Assembly (NCBI RefSeq): GCF_000175575.2
Contig: NZ_CP005986.1
Location: forward strand, 1,808,714 to 1,872,713
DNA length: 64,000 nucleotides
Reading direction: 5' to 3'
Source of the DNA: Acidithiobacillus caldus ATCC 51756
GTDB lineage: Bacteria; Pseudomonadota; Gammaproteobacteria; Acidithiobacillales; Acidithiobacillaceae
The notes beneath the pieces were generated by a model. The model saw only the letters and a program-made list of their open reading frames with translations, ran no database searches and was not told the DNA's origin. Shown here one piece after another: positions 24,368 through 31,600 of the stretch. Each line of letters begins with the position of its first letter. Position 1 is the stretch's first letter. A program made the position numbers and the translations under genes.

Positions 24368-24835
24368 TCAGGCCGTTTTCCGCCGCAGGGTTCCCTCGTC
24401 CTTTCCTCGACAGACCGCCCGGCCCGGTTTAGCCAATCGCCCACGAATCCAGGTGGGGAGGTCCATGTCCCGCGTGAGCATTATGCCTTTGGGGCTGTGG
24501 CCCAGGTGAACGACCGGCGATTCCGAAAGGGAAAAGTGGTCGCACTCCACCCAACGGGCGAAGGCCTGTTGGAAAAACCGGGAGAGGAACCGGATTTTGT
24601 CCCGTTGGCCGATCCGGCGGAAAAAGGCCGCGTGCACCTGCAGGTATTCCTGGTCGTGCTCGACCAGAAGCATCCCGTAAACCTGCAGGGGCTGGCCTTC
24701 GGCGTGGGAAATGCCGGCCCAGGCGGACCGTGTTGCGGACGTTTGCCCGAGCACGCGAACACCGTTTTCTTCGAGCATCTGCACTCCCCGACGATACGGC
24801 AGATGTACCCATTCGTGATGCGACCGCTTTTCCAT
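24368..24835 (-). CDS. Unknown protein at the distal end of the CRISPR array
   Basis: A 155-residue protein reading towards the array and ending 20 bp from its last repeat. The start ATG 24835 follows a perfect AAGGAGG. The sequence is protein-like (GISHAEGQPLQVYGMLLVEH, then FFRRIGQRDKIRFLSRFFQQ) with a basic tail, but I recognise no family. Upstream, TTGAAC at about 24891 on the minus strand could be part of a conventional promoter; no box A is present, unlike most genes here. Its position suggests a link to CRISPR function or to a competitor's counter-defence, but this is only inference. Confidence 0.6.
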   Translation of the reverse strand: MEKRSHHEWVHLPYRRGVQMLEENGVRVLGQTSATRSAWAGISHAEGQPLQVYGMLLVEHDQEYLQVHAAFFRRIGQRDKIRFLSRFFQQAFARWVECDHFSLSESPVVHLGHSPKGIMLTRDMDLPTWIRGRLAKPGRAVCRGKDEGTLRRKTA

Positions 24836-24942
24836 GGTGGCCTCCTTTTTTCCACCAAAATCGCAAGGTTAGAGTAACATAAAACGCTTTTGTTCAAAAA
24901 GTCGGGATTTTGTGCATGGAATGGTCACCGCCTTGCGGGTTC

Positions 24943-24950
24943 GCTATACC
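24943..24950 (+). promoter_or_regulatory. Box A promoter element upstream of helicase gene
   Basis: GCTATACC within GTTCGCTATACCCAGG, 96 bp before ATG 25046. A variant, GCTATACG, lies at 25004-25011 (35 bp before the start) and fits the usual spacing better. Confidence 0.5.
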
Positions 24951-24987
24951 CAGGAATACGCGAACGACGATCGGGTGCTGCTTCCGC

Positions 24988-25006
24988 TGACGAGACGATC
25001 TGCGCT
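24988..25006 (+). promoter_or_regulatory. Box B motif upstream of helicase gene
   Basis: TGACGAGACGATCTGCGCT, two differences from the consensus, ending in the GCTATACG variant of box A. Confidence 0.5.
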
Positions 25007-25360
25007 ATACGGGAAAAGACGGACAGGACGAGCAGGACCAACACGATGCAATTGACCGACGAACAGCAAAAGGCCGTTGCCATGGCCCAAAAAATGGAAA
25101 GCTTCAAGGTGTCGGCTCTTGCCGGTACCGGCAAAACCTCGACGCTGGTGGCTATCGCCAAGGCCATGGGCAATCGCCGAGGGCTGTACCTCGCATTCAA
25201 TGCCGCCATCGCTGCGGAAGCCAAGCAGCGATTCCGGGGTACGCAATGCGAGAGCCGGACTTTCCATTCCTTGGCCTATCGGGAGTGTGGCTACAAGTAC
25301 AAAAACCGTATGCATGCGCGGTTGACGGGGAGTTTCTTGCGCCGGCGTTTTGGGGTGAAC

Positions 25361-26779
25361 GAGCTATGCTCGAATCTGGTGTACGGGAGGTCTACAACTA
25401 GCTTGAGGAGGGTGGCGCACTGTTGCTAGAAAAGGGTTTCTGGATCCGATTCGCAACGAATGAGGAGTGCGCCATGCAAGAGAGTACTGGTTTCGACGGA
25501 GGAATGGGAGAGTTGGGCCTGAACATCGAGGGCTTATTGCGGCGGTCCGCGCGCCAGCTGATCCAACAGGCCATCGAGGGCGAGGTGCAGGTGCTGCTGG
25601 AGGAGTATGCCGCGGTACGCATGGTCGATGGTCGCCGGGCCGTCGTGCGGAATGGATATCTGCCGGAGCGGGAGATCCTGACAGCGGTCGGCCCCGTGCC
25701 TGTACAGGTCCCCAAGGTGCGAGACCGCTCCGGTTCGGGCGTGGTCTTCCGTTCTTCCCTGGTACCGCCCTACGTGCGCAAGTCGCGGACCGTGGCCGCA
25801 GCGCTCCCCTGGTTGTACCTGCACGGGGTATCGTCGGGACGGATGCACGAGGCGCTGTCTGTTCTCCTGGGCGAGGAGGCCAAGGGGCTTTCTCCGGCCG
25901 TGCTGGGACGCTTGAAAGTCGAATGGGCGCAAGAGCATGCCCAATGGCAGCGCCGGTCTCTACAGGGAAAACGCTACGCCTATTGGTGGGCCGACGGGGT
26001 CTATACCCAGCTGCGGGCGGAGGACGATCCCCGGATGTGTCTCTTGGTCATTATTGGCGTGACGGCCGAGGGCAAGAAGGAGGTCGTGGCGGTCACCGAC
26101 GGTTTACGGGAGTCCAAAGCCTCCTGGCTAGAGATCCTGCGGGACTTGCGCGACCGCGGGCTGCAGGAGGCGCCACTACTGGCCATAGGAGATGGGGCGA
26201 TGGGTTTCTGGGCCGCCCTGGACGAGATTTACCCACAAACCCGTCATCAGCGCTGTTGGGTGCACAAGACGGCCAACATCCTCAACGAGCTACCGAAGCG
26301 CCTTCAGGGGAAAGCCAAGGCCGCCCTGCAGGCGATCTGGATGGCCGACACCCGTGAAGCTGCGGAGAAAGCCTGGCAAGCCTTCGTGCGGGACTACCAG
26401 GCCAAATATCCCAGAGCGGTCGCAAAGCTCGAGAAGGACCGGGACGTGCTGCTGACCTTCTTCGACTTCCCGGCAGAGCACTGGCGGCATATCCGCAGCA
26501 GCAACGCCATCGAATCGACCTTCGCCACCGTACGGCAACGCAGCAGCCGCACTAAAAACTGTGTCTCTCGAGCCACTTTCCTTGGCCTGAGCTACAAGCT
26601 CATCCAGCAGGCAGAGAGACACTGGCGCGGGATTCAGCATCCGGAAAGACTGCGCGAGCTCTTTGCCGGGGTGACATTTGTCGATGGGATGCCTGCCAAC
26701 GAAACCCGGCTGGATCCTCAACAGGACGCCGCCTGAATCGTGTTAGCAAATGCTCATACACCAATCTTGACCATAGCTC
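25361..26779 (+). mobile_element. IS256-family insertion sequence, copy 2 (1419 bp)
   Basis: Same length and inverted repeats as the copy at 7149, and apparently the same sequence, but flanked by a different 9-bp duplication, GGGGTGAAC. The two copies are in direct orientation 18.2 kb apart and bracket the relaxase-to-CRISPR region. Confidence 0.93.
25474..26736 (+). CDS. IS256-family transposase (copy 2)
   Basis: A 420-residue protein, the same translation as the transposase at 7262-8524, with the same ATG behind GAGGAGTGCGCC. The DDE region and the C-terminal SNAIESTFATVRQR motif are intact. Confidence 0.95.
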   Translation: MQESTGFDGGMGELGLNIEGLLRRSARQLIQQAIEGEVQVLLEEYAAVRMVDGRRAVVRNGYLPEREILTAVGPVPVQVPKVRDRSGSGVVFRSSLVPPYVRKSRTVAAALPWLYLHGVSSGRMHEALSVLLGEEAKGLSPAVLGRLKVEWAQEHAQWQRRSLQGKRYAYWWADGVYTQLRAEDDPRMCLLVIIGVTAEGKKEVVAVTDGLRESKASWLEILRDLRDRGLQEAPLLAIGDGAMGFWAALDEIYPQTRHQRCWVHKTANILNELPKRLQGKAKAALQAIWMADTREAAEKAWQAFVRDYQAKYPRAVAKLEKDRDVLLTFFDFPAEHWRHIRSSNAIESTFATVRQRSSRTKNCVSRATFLGLSYKLIQQAERHWRGIQHPERLRELFAGVTFVDGMPANETRLDPQQDAA

Positions 26780-28007
26780 GGGGTGAACGGGGATCTGGCT
26801 GCCGCCATTGCGGAAACGGCCATGCGCACCATCCGTGCCTTTCTGCGCACCGTCGACCCGAAGATCGAAGCCCAGCATGTGCGCAGTAGCGATTATTGCC
26901 GGGTTATCGACAGGAAATTCCGTCTGGCCCTGGAGGAATATCGGTACATGCCGGATGGGGAAGATCGGGACCATCTGCGGCAGTATATCGCGCTTCTGGA
27001 GCAGCATCGGGCCACTTGCCATCAGATCGGAAAAGAAGGGCTATCGCTCGCACGGCGGGTCTGGGACGATATGGAAGACCCAAAAGGGGAAACCCCCATC
27101 GTCCACGACTTCTATCTGCGCGAATACGTGCTGTCGCAACCCGATCTGGGGCGCTGGTATCGGTATCTGCTTTTCGATGAAGCGCAGGACGCGGATCCGC
27201 TCATGCTCTTTCTCACCCAGTCGCAAAAGATCCCCGTGTTCTATGTCGGGGATGCGTACCAGCAGATCTACGAGTGGCGCGGTGCGGCCAACGCCATGGA
27301 GAGCCTCGACCTGCCTGAATCGACGCTGACCCTGTCCTTTCGCTTTGGTCAGGCGGTGGCGGACGACGCCAACGAGGTACTGGATTTGCTCGGTTCCAGG
27401 CTGTATCTGCGCGGGAATCCAGAAAAATCGTCGCTGGTCCGGATGGGGAAATGCGGAGAACTACCGTCTGCTGGGGGGAACGGTAGCCGCGCCATTGTCG
27501 TTCGCACCAACGCCGAGGCGGTACAGCAGACCCTGAGTGGGCTGATGTCGGGTCGCCGTGTAGGGCTGTGCGGTGCATCCTCCATCCGCAGTTTCCTGAA
27601 AGGATATCAGGACCTGATCGAGGGCAATCCCAGTGGCGAATTCGTGTATTTCCAGAATGAGCAGGAACTTCGGGAATTCGCCCAGACCGACATGGGCCAG
27701 GATCTGCGCATGCTGGTGAAGCTGGTCGATGAATACGGTATCGAGGAACTGGAGCGCATGGTGGAACGGGCCGTGGACCTCGACCGGAGCACGGGGCGTG
27801 TGGATATCTCCGTGACGACGGCCCACAAATCCAAGGGCCTCGAATTCGATCGGGTGTTCGTGAGCGAGGAACTGTTCAATCCCAAGCGCCTGGAAAGCGA
27901 TGAGGAAAAGCGCCTTTTGTACGTCGCCAAGACCCGCGCCAAGCAGGTGCTGTGCAACGCCCGTCCTTTGGTAGCGGCGTAAGCACCATCGCCCCGCCCT
28001 CGCCTTC

Positions 28008-28015
28008 CGCTATAC
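28008..28015 (+). promoter_or_regulatory. Box A promoter element
   Basis: GCTATACC within CCTTCCGCTATACCAGACAGG, 32 bp before GTG 28047. Confidence 0.6.
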
Positions 28016-28046
28016 CAGACAGGAATCGGTAGCGCAGGAGTTGCCC

Positions 28047-28256
28047 GTGAATAATCCACACGTACATGAGCAAAACCCGGGGGACCGCTGCCCCGTATGC
28101 GGGAGACGGGATTGGGAGCGCGGGGGCTGGTATCGGCTGGCCGACCGCAAGACGATTCACGTCTTGCGTTGCCGAAACTGTCGGACGGTGCATCGGGTTC
28201 CCAGTCACCGGTTCTTCCAGGTCGCCTCAATATCCGATCGGGAGACCGTCCGCTAG
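28047..28256 (+). CDS. Small zinc-ribbon protein
   Basis: A 69-residue protein; GTG 28047 follows AGGAG by six bases. Two CxxC pairs, DRCPVCGRRDW and VLRCRNCRTVH, form a zinc ribbon. Its stop overlaps the start of the lytic transglycosylase gene. Function unknown, probably nucleic-acid or protein binding. Confidence 0.65.
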   Translation: MNNPHVHEQNPGDRCPVCGRRDWERGGWYRLADRKTIHVLRCRNCRTVHRVPSHRFFQVASISDRETVR

Positions 28257-28837
28257 TGCTCCCCCTCGATACCCTCATCGCGCAGTGCGCGCCCTTTGTG
28301 GCCCCGAAAACGATGTCGGCCATCGTGCGGGTCGAGTCCGGTGGCAATCCACTCGCCATGTGGAACAACACCACAGGGCAACGCATCCTGCCGCCCAACC
28401 GCGCGGCGGCGATTGCCTATCTGCAGGGGGCCATTGCCGCCGGCCAGAAGGTGGACGTGGGGATCGCCCAGGTGGATACGGAAAACTTTGCGGCCTATGG
28501 GCTGACGCCGGAAAATGCCTTCGATGCCTGCACCAATCTTCGGGTTGGGGCGAAGATACTGCAATCGGACTATGCCCGCGCAGCAGCCCGCTTCGGCCCG
28601 GGTCAGGTGGCCCTCTACCACGCCTTCGAGGCCTACAATTCTGGCCACCTCTGGGGTGACGCGCACTATGCGAACACCGTCCTGCGCTCGGCGGGGATCC
28701 CGGTCTACGTCCAATCTTCCGGGAAAATGGTGTATCGTCCCCTCGCGACCGTCTTTAGCTGGTCGACAGCGCCTACGGTATCTGCGGCGTCGCCACCCAG
28801 AGCTTCCGTGTCGGCGGCGTATGTTCTGAAATGGTAG
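28256..28837 (+). CDS. VirB1-like lytic transglycosylase
   Basis: A 193-residue protein; GTG 28256 shares a base with the preceding stop. The core shows the SLT layout: catalytic Glu in MSAIVRVESGGNPLAMWNN, VDVGIAQVDTENFAAYG, NLRVGAKILQSDYARA and YHAFEAYNSG. It matches type IV secretion transglycosylases (VirB1) that open the peptidoglycan for the transfer channel. A clear N-terminal signal is not seen, so export is uncertain. Confidence 0.82.
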   Translation: MLPLDTLIAQCAPFVAPKTMSAIVRVESGGNPLAMWNNTTGQRILPPNRAAAIAYLQGAIAAGQKVDVGIAQVDTENFAAYGLTPENAFDACTNLRVGAKILQSDYARAAARFGPGQVALYHAFEAYNSGHLWGDAHYANTVLRSAGIPVYVQSSGKMVYRPLATVFSWSTAPTVSAASPPRASVSAAYVLKW

Positions 28838-28856
28838 TCCAGAAAAGGATCACGAC

Positions 28857-29717
28857 TTGGGCTTTCTCACCAATCCAAAGGTTCAGCGCCACGAGGTCAA
28901 CGCGCGAGGACGAGACTTCATCGTCGGTGATCTTCACGGTTGCCGGTCGATGCTGGACACCATGCTTTCCCATGTGGGCTTCGATGGTGCCCAAGACCGG
29001 CTGTTCTCTACCGGCGATCTGGTGGACCGTGGGCCGGATTCCGAGGGGTGTCTCGAACTGCTGCGGGAGCCTTGGTTCTACCCGGTTCTGGGTAACCACG
29101 ATGCCATGCTCATCGCCTGGATATACGGTGGCCGAATCGATGCGCGTTGCCGTCGGTATGAGGATGCTTTCGTCAACAACAAGGGCTGGAAGTGGGTCCG
29201 CCGTTTTACCCGATCCAGCGAATTCCTGCCGCTTCTGGAGCGGGTTCCGTTGGTGCTGGTTGTGGGTTCCACCATACAGGATTCGCCATCGGAACGCTTT
29301 CATGTCGCGCACGCAGAACTTCTGGGAAGCAGTCCCTGGAGCGATGCCTTGTTGGATGCTCCCGAGGAAGAGCAGCAGAGGATCTGGTCCGAAAAGCGAT
29401 TCATCGCTGGTTTTGATGGAATCGGCGACGGAATCGATGCCGTGCTTTGGGGGCGAGAACTGCGGATCTGCGGCGACGATTTCCCCGATCGCGACGATCC
29501 GGCCCTCTCGACCACCTATGTGGGTCACACCATCACGGTATTGCGGGAGAACCCGCCCAAGCTTTTGCGCCGGGCGTCCCACGTCTTTCTGGATACTGGG
29601 GCCTATCGCGCCGAAGCCGAACCCAATGGGCGCCATGGACTGAGCCTGTGGTGTCATCGGGAACAGCGAGGCTGGCACTTCGATGGGAAAGCCTTCTCGA
29701 GTATCACGATAGCCTAG
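28857..29717 (+). CDS. Calcineurin-like metallophosphatase
   Basis: A 286-residue protein starting at TTG 28857 behind AAAGGAT. Metal-binding motifs appear in the expected order: FIVGDLHGCRS, STGDLVDRGPDS, VLGNHDAML and, later, YVGHTITV. This is the PPP-type serine/threonine phosphatase or bis(5'-nucleosyl)-tetraphosphatase family, like lambda phosphatase. Substrate unknown. Confidence 0.82.
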   Translation: MGFLTNPKVQRHEVNARGRDFIVGDLHGCRSMLDTMLSHVGFDGAQDRLFSTGDLVDRGPDSEGCLELLREPWFYPVLGNHDAMLIAWIYGGRIDARCRRYEDAFVNNKGWKWVRRFTRSSEFLPLLERVPLVLVVGSTIQDSPSERFHVAHAELLGSSPWSDALLDAPEEEQQRIWSEKRFIAGFDGIGDGIDAVLWGRELRICGDDFPDRDDPALSTTYVGHTITVLRENPPKLLRRASHVFLDTGAYRAEAEPNGRHGLSLWCHREQRGWHFDGKAFSSITIA

Positions 29718-29737
29718 ACGGTGTGCCCTGCCCTTTG

Positions 29738-29745
29738 GCTATACC
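29738..29745 (+). promoter_or_regulatory. Box A promoter element before clamp gene
   Basis: GCTATACC within CCTTTGGCTATACCGGACG, 50 bp before ATG 29795, running directly into box B. Confidence 0.65.
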
Positions 29746-29764
29746 GGACGAGACAATCTGTGCT
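29746..29764 (+). promoter_or_regulatory. Box B motif directly after box A
   Basis: GGACGAGACAATCTGTGCT, immediately 3' of box A. If TATACC is the -10 region, box B here would lie at the start of the transcript. Confidence 0.5.
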
Positions 29765-29794
29765 CGGAATAGAAACCATCGCCAAGGAGCTTTC

Positions 29795-31000
29795 ATGGAG
29801 CGGCAACTCAGCATCGACACCCTGCGGAAAATCGCCACGGCGTCGGCTGCCCTGGTCAAGGGCAATTCGGTACAACCCATTTACGATCACGTACTCATCG
29901 AAGACCAGCGGGTGGTCCTGGGTAATGCGACTACCCAGCTGGAGTGGTTTCTGGACGAGGAGGAGCGCAGTTTTGGGTTCGCGCCAGAGGCTTATCCCGC
30001 GCGGGATCTGGAGCGCATCGCCAAGAGCCTGCCCGACGGTGCCCTGGTGGAGTTTGGGGAGCAGGGACAGATTCGTTGTGGGCGGTCACGTTTTCGTCTG
30101 CCCGTCTACGACGGTGCGCAGTATCCGGTGAAGGCAGAGCCTCTGCCGAGTGCCTGGATCCGCGTACAGACCCAGGATCTGGAGCGCATTTTCCCTTCCC
30201 TGCGCCGCTGTGTCGCCAAAAACGATACGCGCACGTACCTGAACGGTATCCATTGGCAGATTCGTCGTGTTGGCGAGCAGGAGGCAAGCCTGTTGGTGCT
30301 GGAGGCGACGGACGGCCACCGTGCTGCGCGGTTTTCTCTGGAGTACACCCCGCCTTTGGATTCCGCAAACGACGATAGCGCAGCCTCGCAGGGGGATTGC
30401 TCCCCGCAGGGGGATTGCTCCCCGCAGGGGCTGGACGCCATCCTGCCGGTGGAGGGGCTTTCCGCCTGGATGAAACTCCTGTACAGCCAGAAGATTGCGG
30501 AGTTTTCCATCGCGCAGACCCGGTCTGGGGTGATTTTTCAGGGGGGTGGTTTGCGCCTGTGGCTGACCTCTCTCGATGGGCGCTATCCGAGTCTGGACAC
30601 GATTCTGGCGCAACTGGAGAAAAGAAAGGATGTGCTATCCCTGTCCATCGCCGATTTTCAGCGGGCCTTGACGCTCGCCACCATCGGTGTGGGCGAAAGC
30701 CAGGCGGTCACCCTGTCCACGGCTCCCGATCACCTGCTTTCCGTTGCAGCAAAGGGTGAGGAACGCCAGGCCGAAGACCAGATTCCCGCCCAATGGTCGG
30801 GTTCCCTACCCCTGCGATACAGCTTCAACGTCCAGTACCTCATGGATTTTGTGGATTCCGTCAAAGAGACCACGAAGGGTTCCGAGGATACGGAGGATCC
30901 GCAGATGGCGCTGCGTTTCGATGTGTCCGAGAAAGACCCGACGTCGACCTTTGCGGAAGTGCCCGGTGGCGTGCTGGTCGTCATGCCGATTCGGGAATAG
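29795..31000 (+). CDS. dnaN: DNA polymerase III beta sliding clamp homologue
   Basis: A 401-residue protein; ATG 29795 lies behind CAAGGAG. The three-domain clamp pattern is recognisable: LRKIATASAALVK...QPIYDHVLI in domain 1, RTYLNGIHWQI and LEATDGHRAARFSL in domain 2, SLDGRYPSLDTIL and a C-terminal GGVLVVMPIRE. About 13 residues (QGDCSPQGDCSPQG) between domains come from two 18-bp modular repeat units. An element-encoded clamp alongside an exonuclease, topoisomerase and helicase suggests partly autonomous replication. Confidence 0.85.
   Translation: MERQLSIDTLRKIATASAALVKGNSVQPIYDHVLIEDQRVVLGNATTQLEWFLDEEERSFGFAPEAYPARDLERIAKSLPDGALVEFGEQGQIRCGRSRFRLPVYDGAQYPVKAEPLPSAWIRVQTQDLERIFPSLRRCVAKNDTRTYLNGIHWQIRRVGEQEASLLVLEATDGHRAARFSLEYTPPLDSANDDSAASQGDCSPQGDCSPQGLDAILPVEGLSAWMKLLYSQKIAEFSIAQTRSGVIFQGGGLRLWLTSLDGRYPSLDTILAQLEKRKDVLSLSIADFQRALTLATIGVGESQAVTLSTAPDHLLSVAAKGEERQAEDQIPAQWSGSLPLRYSFNVQYLMDFVDSVKETTKGSEDTEDPQMALRFDVSEKDPTSTFAEVPGGVLVVMPIRE
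30382..30433 (+). repeat. GC-rich 18-bp repeat units inside dnaN
   Basis: Two exact copies of CAGGGGGATTGCTCCCCG followed by part of a third, read in frame. The same 18-bp unit occurs at about 47616 in another gene. Confidence 0.8.
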
Positions 31001-31055
31001 GAAGGTCGACGTACTGCAGCAGGTTTTATTAGCAGTTTGCCGAAGGAGATTGAAA

Positions 31056-31259
31056 ATGAAAATCGACATTGTGCTTGAAGACGACCTGCCCCTTTCCGAA
31101 GCCTCACGGATCGTCCGGCGTATGGCGTCCACCATCGGCTGGGACGTGGAGTGGAAAGGGGATAACACCTTTCAGTTGCGTCGTGGCCCCGCGGAAGACG
31201 AGCAGGACGGATTTGGCCGGGTCGCGCCCATTACCGATGGGCTCAGAGCGTCTGGATAA
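31056..31259 (+). CDS. Small hypothetical protein
   Basis: A 67-residue protein; ATG 31056 follows GAAGGAG. An N-terminal KIDIVLEDDLPLSEASRIVRR strand-helix and a central WDVEWKGDNTFQLRR hairpin suggest a small alpha/beta fold. No family recognised. The next gene's ATG overlaps its stop. Confidence 0.55.
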   Translation: MKIDIVLEDDLPLSEASRIVRRMASTIGWDVEWKGDNTFQLRRGPAEDEQDGFGRVAPITDGLRASG

Positions 31260-31591
31260 TGACTGACCTGGACGATCGTCGAAGAATGGTTTGTGACCAG
31301 CGGTTCCTGCAACGAATTTTCAGGAATCGCTGGATTCTGGCGTGTGTGTCATGGCCGCTGTTCAGCCTTTTTCTGTACGCCTTTGGCACCCTGGTCGTTT
31401 ATCTGTTGGCGACACACCAGACAGGAACCTATTTCGGATCGCTGCTCAAACCCAAAAACTTTTCCTTTCTTTATGCCGTCCTGGAGGTCCTGATGCGCAT
31501 GGTGATCGGCTGCCTTTCCAGCATCTTTCTCCTGCTGTGCAGCACGCTGGTCGAGTATTCCTGTAGTAGCCTTGGGGACGTTTTCCGATAA
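31259..31591 (+). CDS. Small membrane protein with two to three transmembrane segments
   Basis: A 110-residue protein; ATG 31259 overlaps the preceding stop (TAATG). Hydrophobic segments WILACVSWPLFSLFLYAF, LVVYLLAT and VLMRMVIGCLSSIFLLLCS. Last gene of the clamp transcription unit; it ends nine bases from the convergent virD4 stop. Function unknown. Confidence 0.55.
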   Translation: MTDLDDRRRMVCDQRFLQRIFRNRWILACVSWPLFSLFLYAFGTLVVYLLATHQTGTYFGSLLKPKNFSFLYAVLEVLMRMVIGCLSSIFLLLCSTLVEYSCSSLGDVFR

Positions 31592-31600
31592 TCTCGGCGG

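Larger units (their letters stand above)
25046..27982 (+). pseudogene. UvrD/Rep-family helicase gene interrupted by IS256-type element
   Basis: ATG 25046 opens a helicase frame with Walker A SALAGTGKTSTL at about residue 28. It is broken after the 9-bp sequence GGGGTGAAC (25352-25360) by the IS. Past the second GGGGTGAAC (26780-26788) the frame continues to 27982. Rejoined it gives about 502 residues with LFDEAQDADPLM (motif II), VGDAYQQIYEWRGA (III), TTAHKSKGLEFDRVFV (V) and LLYVAKTRAKQVL (VI). The intact gene would encode a 3'-5' helicase for replication or repair of the element. The 3' part (26789-27982) lacks Walker A. Confidence 0.85.

Noticed and set aside
7149-26779. Composite transposon formed by the two IS256-type copies
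   Set aside because: The two copies have different 9-bp duplications at each end, so they inserted independently; the outer flanks do not match.
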